Origin: Tamlana sp038148895
GTDB lineage: Bacteria > Bacteroidota > Bacteroidia > Flavobacteriales > Flavobacteriaceae
NCBI GenBank assembly: GCA_038148895.1
Contig: JBBVGQ010000002.1
Strand: one strand, 5' to 3'
DNA length: 64,000 nt
The notes under the pieces are model-generated. The model ran no database searches and was not told the origin of the DNA. It was given only the letters and a program-made list of their open reading frames with translations. The position numbers were made by a program, and so were the translations under genes. Shown one piece after another: positions 62,234 to 64,000 of this stretch. Numbering within the stretch: the stretch's first letter is position 1; every line of letters begins with the position of its first letter.

Positions 62234-62282
62234 TTCCTAGAATAGATAAACCAACTAAAACAATTAAACTAAAAAAATACCC

Positions 62283-64000
62283 ATGAAGAAATCAATTTTA
62301 AAACATGTCATTTTAACCGCTACAGTTCTTGCTGCAGGTTTTTATGGTTGCAAAGATAATGCTGATAAATTAACTGCAGTCGATGAAAATAGTGCATCAA
62401 ATGAAACAGCAAATTTGGTTGTCAATCTAGCTGATACTGGAATTAAAATTGAACCTACCATGTATGGGATTTTCTTCGAGGATATAAATTTTGCCGCCGA
62501 TGGTGGTTTATACGCAGAAATGATTAAGAATCGTTCGTTCGAATTTACTTTGCCTAAAATGGGTTGGTTAGAGCCAAATAGTGACAGACATAAGTACAAC
62601 AAGGGATCTGGTTTTTTAAGTCCGATGAAATATCCTGGCGAAACTACCAATCATAATTATGCCCGTGTTGAAGTTAAAGGCCCGGATTATGAATTGATTA
62701 ATGAAGGATTCAGGGGTATGGGAATTAAAAAAGATGCCAAGTACAACCTTACTATAGATGCTAAAAAGGTGAGTGGAGACATCCAAAAAATCAACTTTCA
62801 GTTTATAGCTGAAAATGGAGTAGAGGTTGGCAAAACATCAATAACGCCAGAAACTACTGGTTGGAAAAGCTACGAAGCGCAATTAACGGCTACAAATACG
62901 GTGATGAAAGCAAAGCTTAAAATTACTTTTGAAGGCACCGGAACAATTGATTTAGATATGGTTTCGCTTTTTCCAGAAGATACTTGGAAAGGAAGAAAAA
63001 AAGGATTGCGTAAAGATATAGTTGAGTTGTTGGACGGATTAAATCCTGGATTTTTAAGATTTCCTGGTGGGTGCATAGTTGAGGGAAGAACCTTGGAAAG
63101 AAGGTATCAATGGAAAAAAACTGTTGGAGATATAGAAGATAGAGAGATTTTGGTAAACCGTTGGAATACGGAGTTTTCACACCGTTTAACACCAGATTAT
63201 TACCAAAGTTTCGGATTAGGTTTTTTTGAGTATTTCCAATTGTCTGAAGATTTAGGAGCAGAGCCTCTGCCAATTTTAAGCTGTGGTATAGCTTGCCAGT
63301 TTAATACAGGTGAGCTGGTGCCAATGGATCAATTAGACCCTTATGTTCAAGATGCTCTAGATTTAATTGAATTTGCTAATGGGAGCACCGCAACTACTTG
63401 GGGAAAATTACGTGCTGATATGGGGCATCCTGAACCGTTTAATTTGAAATATATTGGTATTGGCAATGAGCAATGGGGGCCTGCATTTATAGAGCGTTAT
63501 AAAGTTTTTCACAAAGCCATTAAGGCACAATATCCTGAAATCAAGATTGTATCGGGAAGTGGACCTTTTCCAGAAGGCGATTATTTTGAATATGGTTGGG
63601 AAGAACTCAAAAAACTAAATGTAGAGATTGTTGACGAACATTATTATAAACCACCAAGTTGGTTTAGAGAAAATGCAACCAGATATGATAGTTATGATAG
63701 AAAAGGGCCAAAAGTTTTTGCGGGTGAATATGCTGCGCAAAGTGTTGCCATTGCAAGTCCAGAGAACAAAAACAACTGGGAATGTGCATTGTCTGAAGCA
63801 GCATTTATGACAGGTTTAGAGCGTAATGCCGAGGTAGTTACGTTAACGTCTTATGCACCTTTAATGGCACATGCAGATGGCTGGCAATGGACGCCAGACA
63901 TGATTTGGTTCAATAATTTAAAATCTTATGGAACACCAAATTATTACGTTCAAAAGCTATATGGCAATAACCCTGGAACAGATTTATTGTCTATCACAGA
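62283..64000 (+). CDS. GH51 alpha-L-arabinofuranosidase lipoprotein with CBM4-like domain; 3' end outside window
   Basis: The frame is open from ATG 62283 to the right edge, 572 codons plus two bases. It is a lipoprotein (lipobox GFYGC, cysteine 23). The first barrel strand, MYGIFFEDINFAADGGLYAE, is followed by an inserted CBM4-like sandwich (about 95-230). Then come FLRFPGGCIVEG, YIGIGNEQWGP with the acid/base glutamate, VDEHYYKPP and VFAGEYAAQS with the nucleophile glutamate. This is the longer, lipid-anchored GH51 form and differs clearly from the 520-residue enzyme at 54982, so the two probably act on different arabinosides or in different places. Confidence 0.93.
   Translation, partial: MKKSILKHVILTATVLAAGFYGCKDNADKLTAVDENSASNETANLVVNLADTGIKIEPTMYGIFFEDINFAADGGLYAEMIKNRSFEFTLPKMGWLEPNSDRHKYNKGSGFLSPMKYPGETTNHNYARVEVKGPDYELINEGFRGMGIKKDAKYNLTIDAKKVSGDIQKINFQFIAENGVEVGKTSITPETTGWKSYEAQLTATNTVMKAKLKITFEGTGTIDLDMVSLFPEDTWKGRKKGLRKDIVELLDGLNPGFLRFPGGCIVEGRTLERRYQWKKTVGDIEDREILVNRWNTEFSHRLTPDYYQSFGLGFFEYFQLSEDLGAEPLPILSCGIACQFNTGELVPMDQLDPYVQDALDLIEFANGSTATTWGKLRADMGHPEPFNLKYIGIGNEQWGPAFIERYKVFHKAIKAQYPEIKIVSGSGPFPEGDYFEYGWEELKKLNVEIVDEHYYKPPSWFRENATRYDSYDRKGPKVFAGEYAAQSVAIASPENKNNWECALSEAAFMTGLERNAEVVTLTSYAPLMAHADGWQWTPDMIWFNNLKSYGTPNYYVQKLYGNNPGTDLLSIT

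Overview
The window is a pectin-degradation region from a low-GC member of the Bacteroidota, most likely a marine-type flavobacterium. The evidence is a SusC/SusD pair, many Sec lipoproteins, type IX secretion (T9SS) C-terminal sorting domains, and promoters of the Bacteroidota form (TTG, 19 nt, TAnnTTTG). I see no tRNA, rRNA, CRISPR array or insertion sequence.

Layout. 1-3503 (minus) is the start-containing part of a large secreted M14 carboxypeptidase that runs off the left edge. 4057-11629 (plus) is a hexuronate catabolic operon, kduI-kduD-uxaC-exuT-uxaB-uxaA. 11700-12776 (minus) is a LacI-family regulator. 13069-14685 (plus) is a lipoprotein PL10 pectate lyase. 14751-26987 (minus) is an operon of CE12, esterase, CE12, GH95, GH28, GH43, GH105, DUF4861 and GH28 genes, aimed at substituted galacturonan and rhamnogalacturonan. 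27114-29351 (minus) is a PL1-CE8 fusion. 29437-36109 (minus) is the SusC-SusD-surface lipoprotein uptake operon. 36473-38971 (minus) is a T9SS PL1 pectate lyase, divergent from 39439-45444 (plus), a 2001-residue modular T9SS pectinesterase. 45646-46434 is a small T9SS protein. 46588-49372 is a PL10-CE8 fusion overlapping a CE12 esterase gene. 49440-50129 (minus) is a Nudix-winged-helix regulator of AraR/NrtR type. 50545-54645 (plus) is an FG-GAP/ASPIC protein fused to a vanadium-haloperoxidase-like domain. 54982 to the right edge (plus) is an arabinan operon: GH51, GH43, GH43, GH127, GH39 and a second GH51 that runs off the edge.

How it works together (inference from families). CE8 and CE12 enzymes de-esterify pectin. 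PL1, PL10 and GH28 cut the backbone, and SusCD imports oligomers. GH105, GH28, GH95 and GH43 finish them. Unsaturated uronate passes through KduI and KduD, and galacturonate through UxaC, UxaB and UxaA. Both routes end at 2-keto-3-deoxygluconate, whose kinase and aldolase are not in the window.

The strongest non-annotational signal is a regulon written into the DNA. Eight copies of a 14-bp palindrome close to TGTAATCGATTACA lie in front of eight transcription units between 4.0 and 45.6 kb, including the LacI gene itself. Three sit directly against a complete promoter with an identical 19-nt spacer. The motif stops at 45.6 kb, where the gene content turns to arabinan and the Nudix regulator appears. 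The second notable item is the 1366-residue haloperoxidase-like fusion gene, whose base composition changes abruptly part way through.
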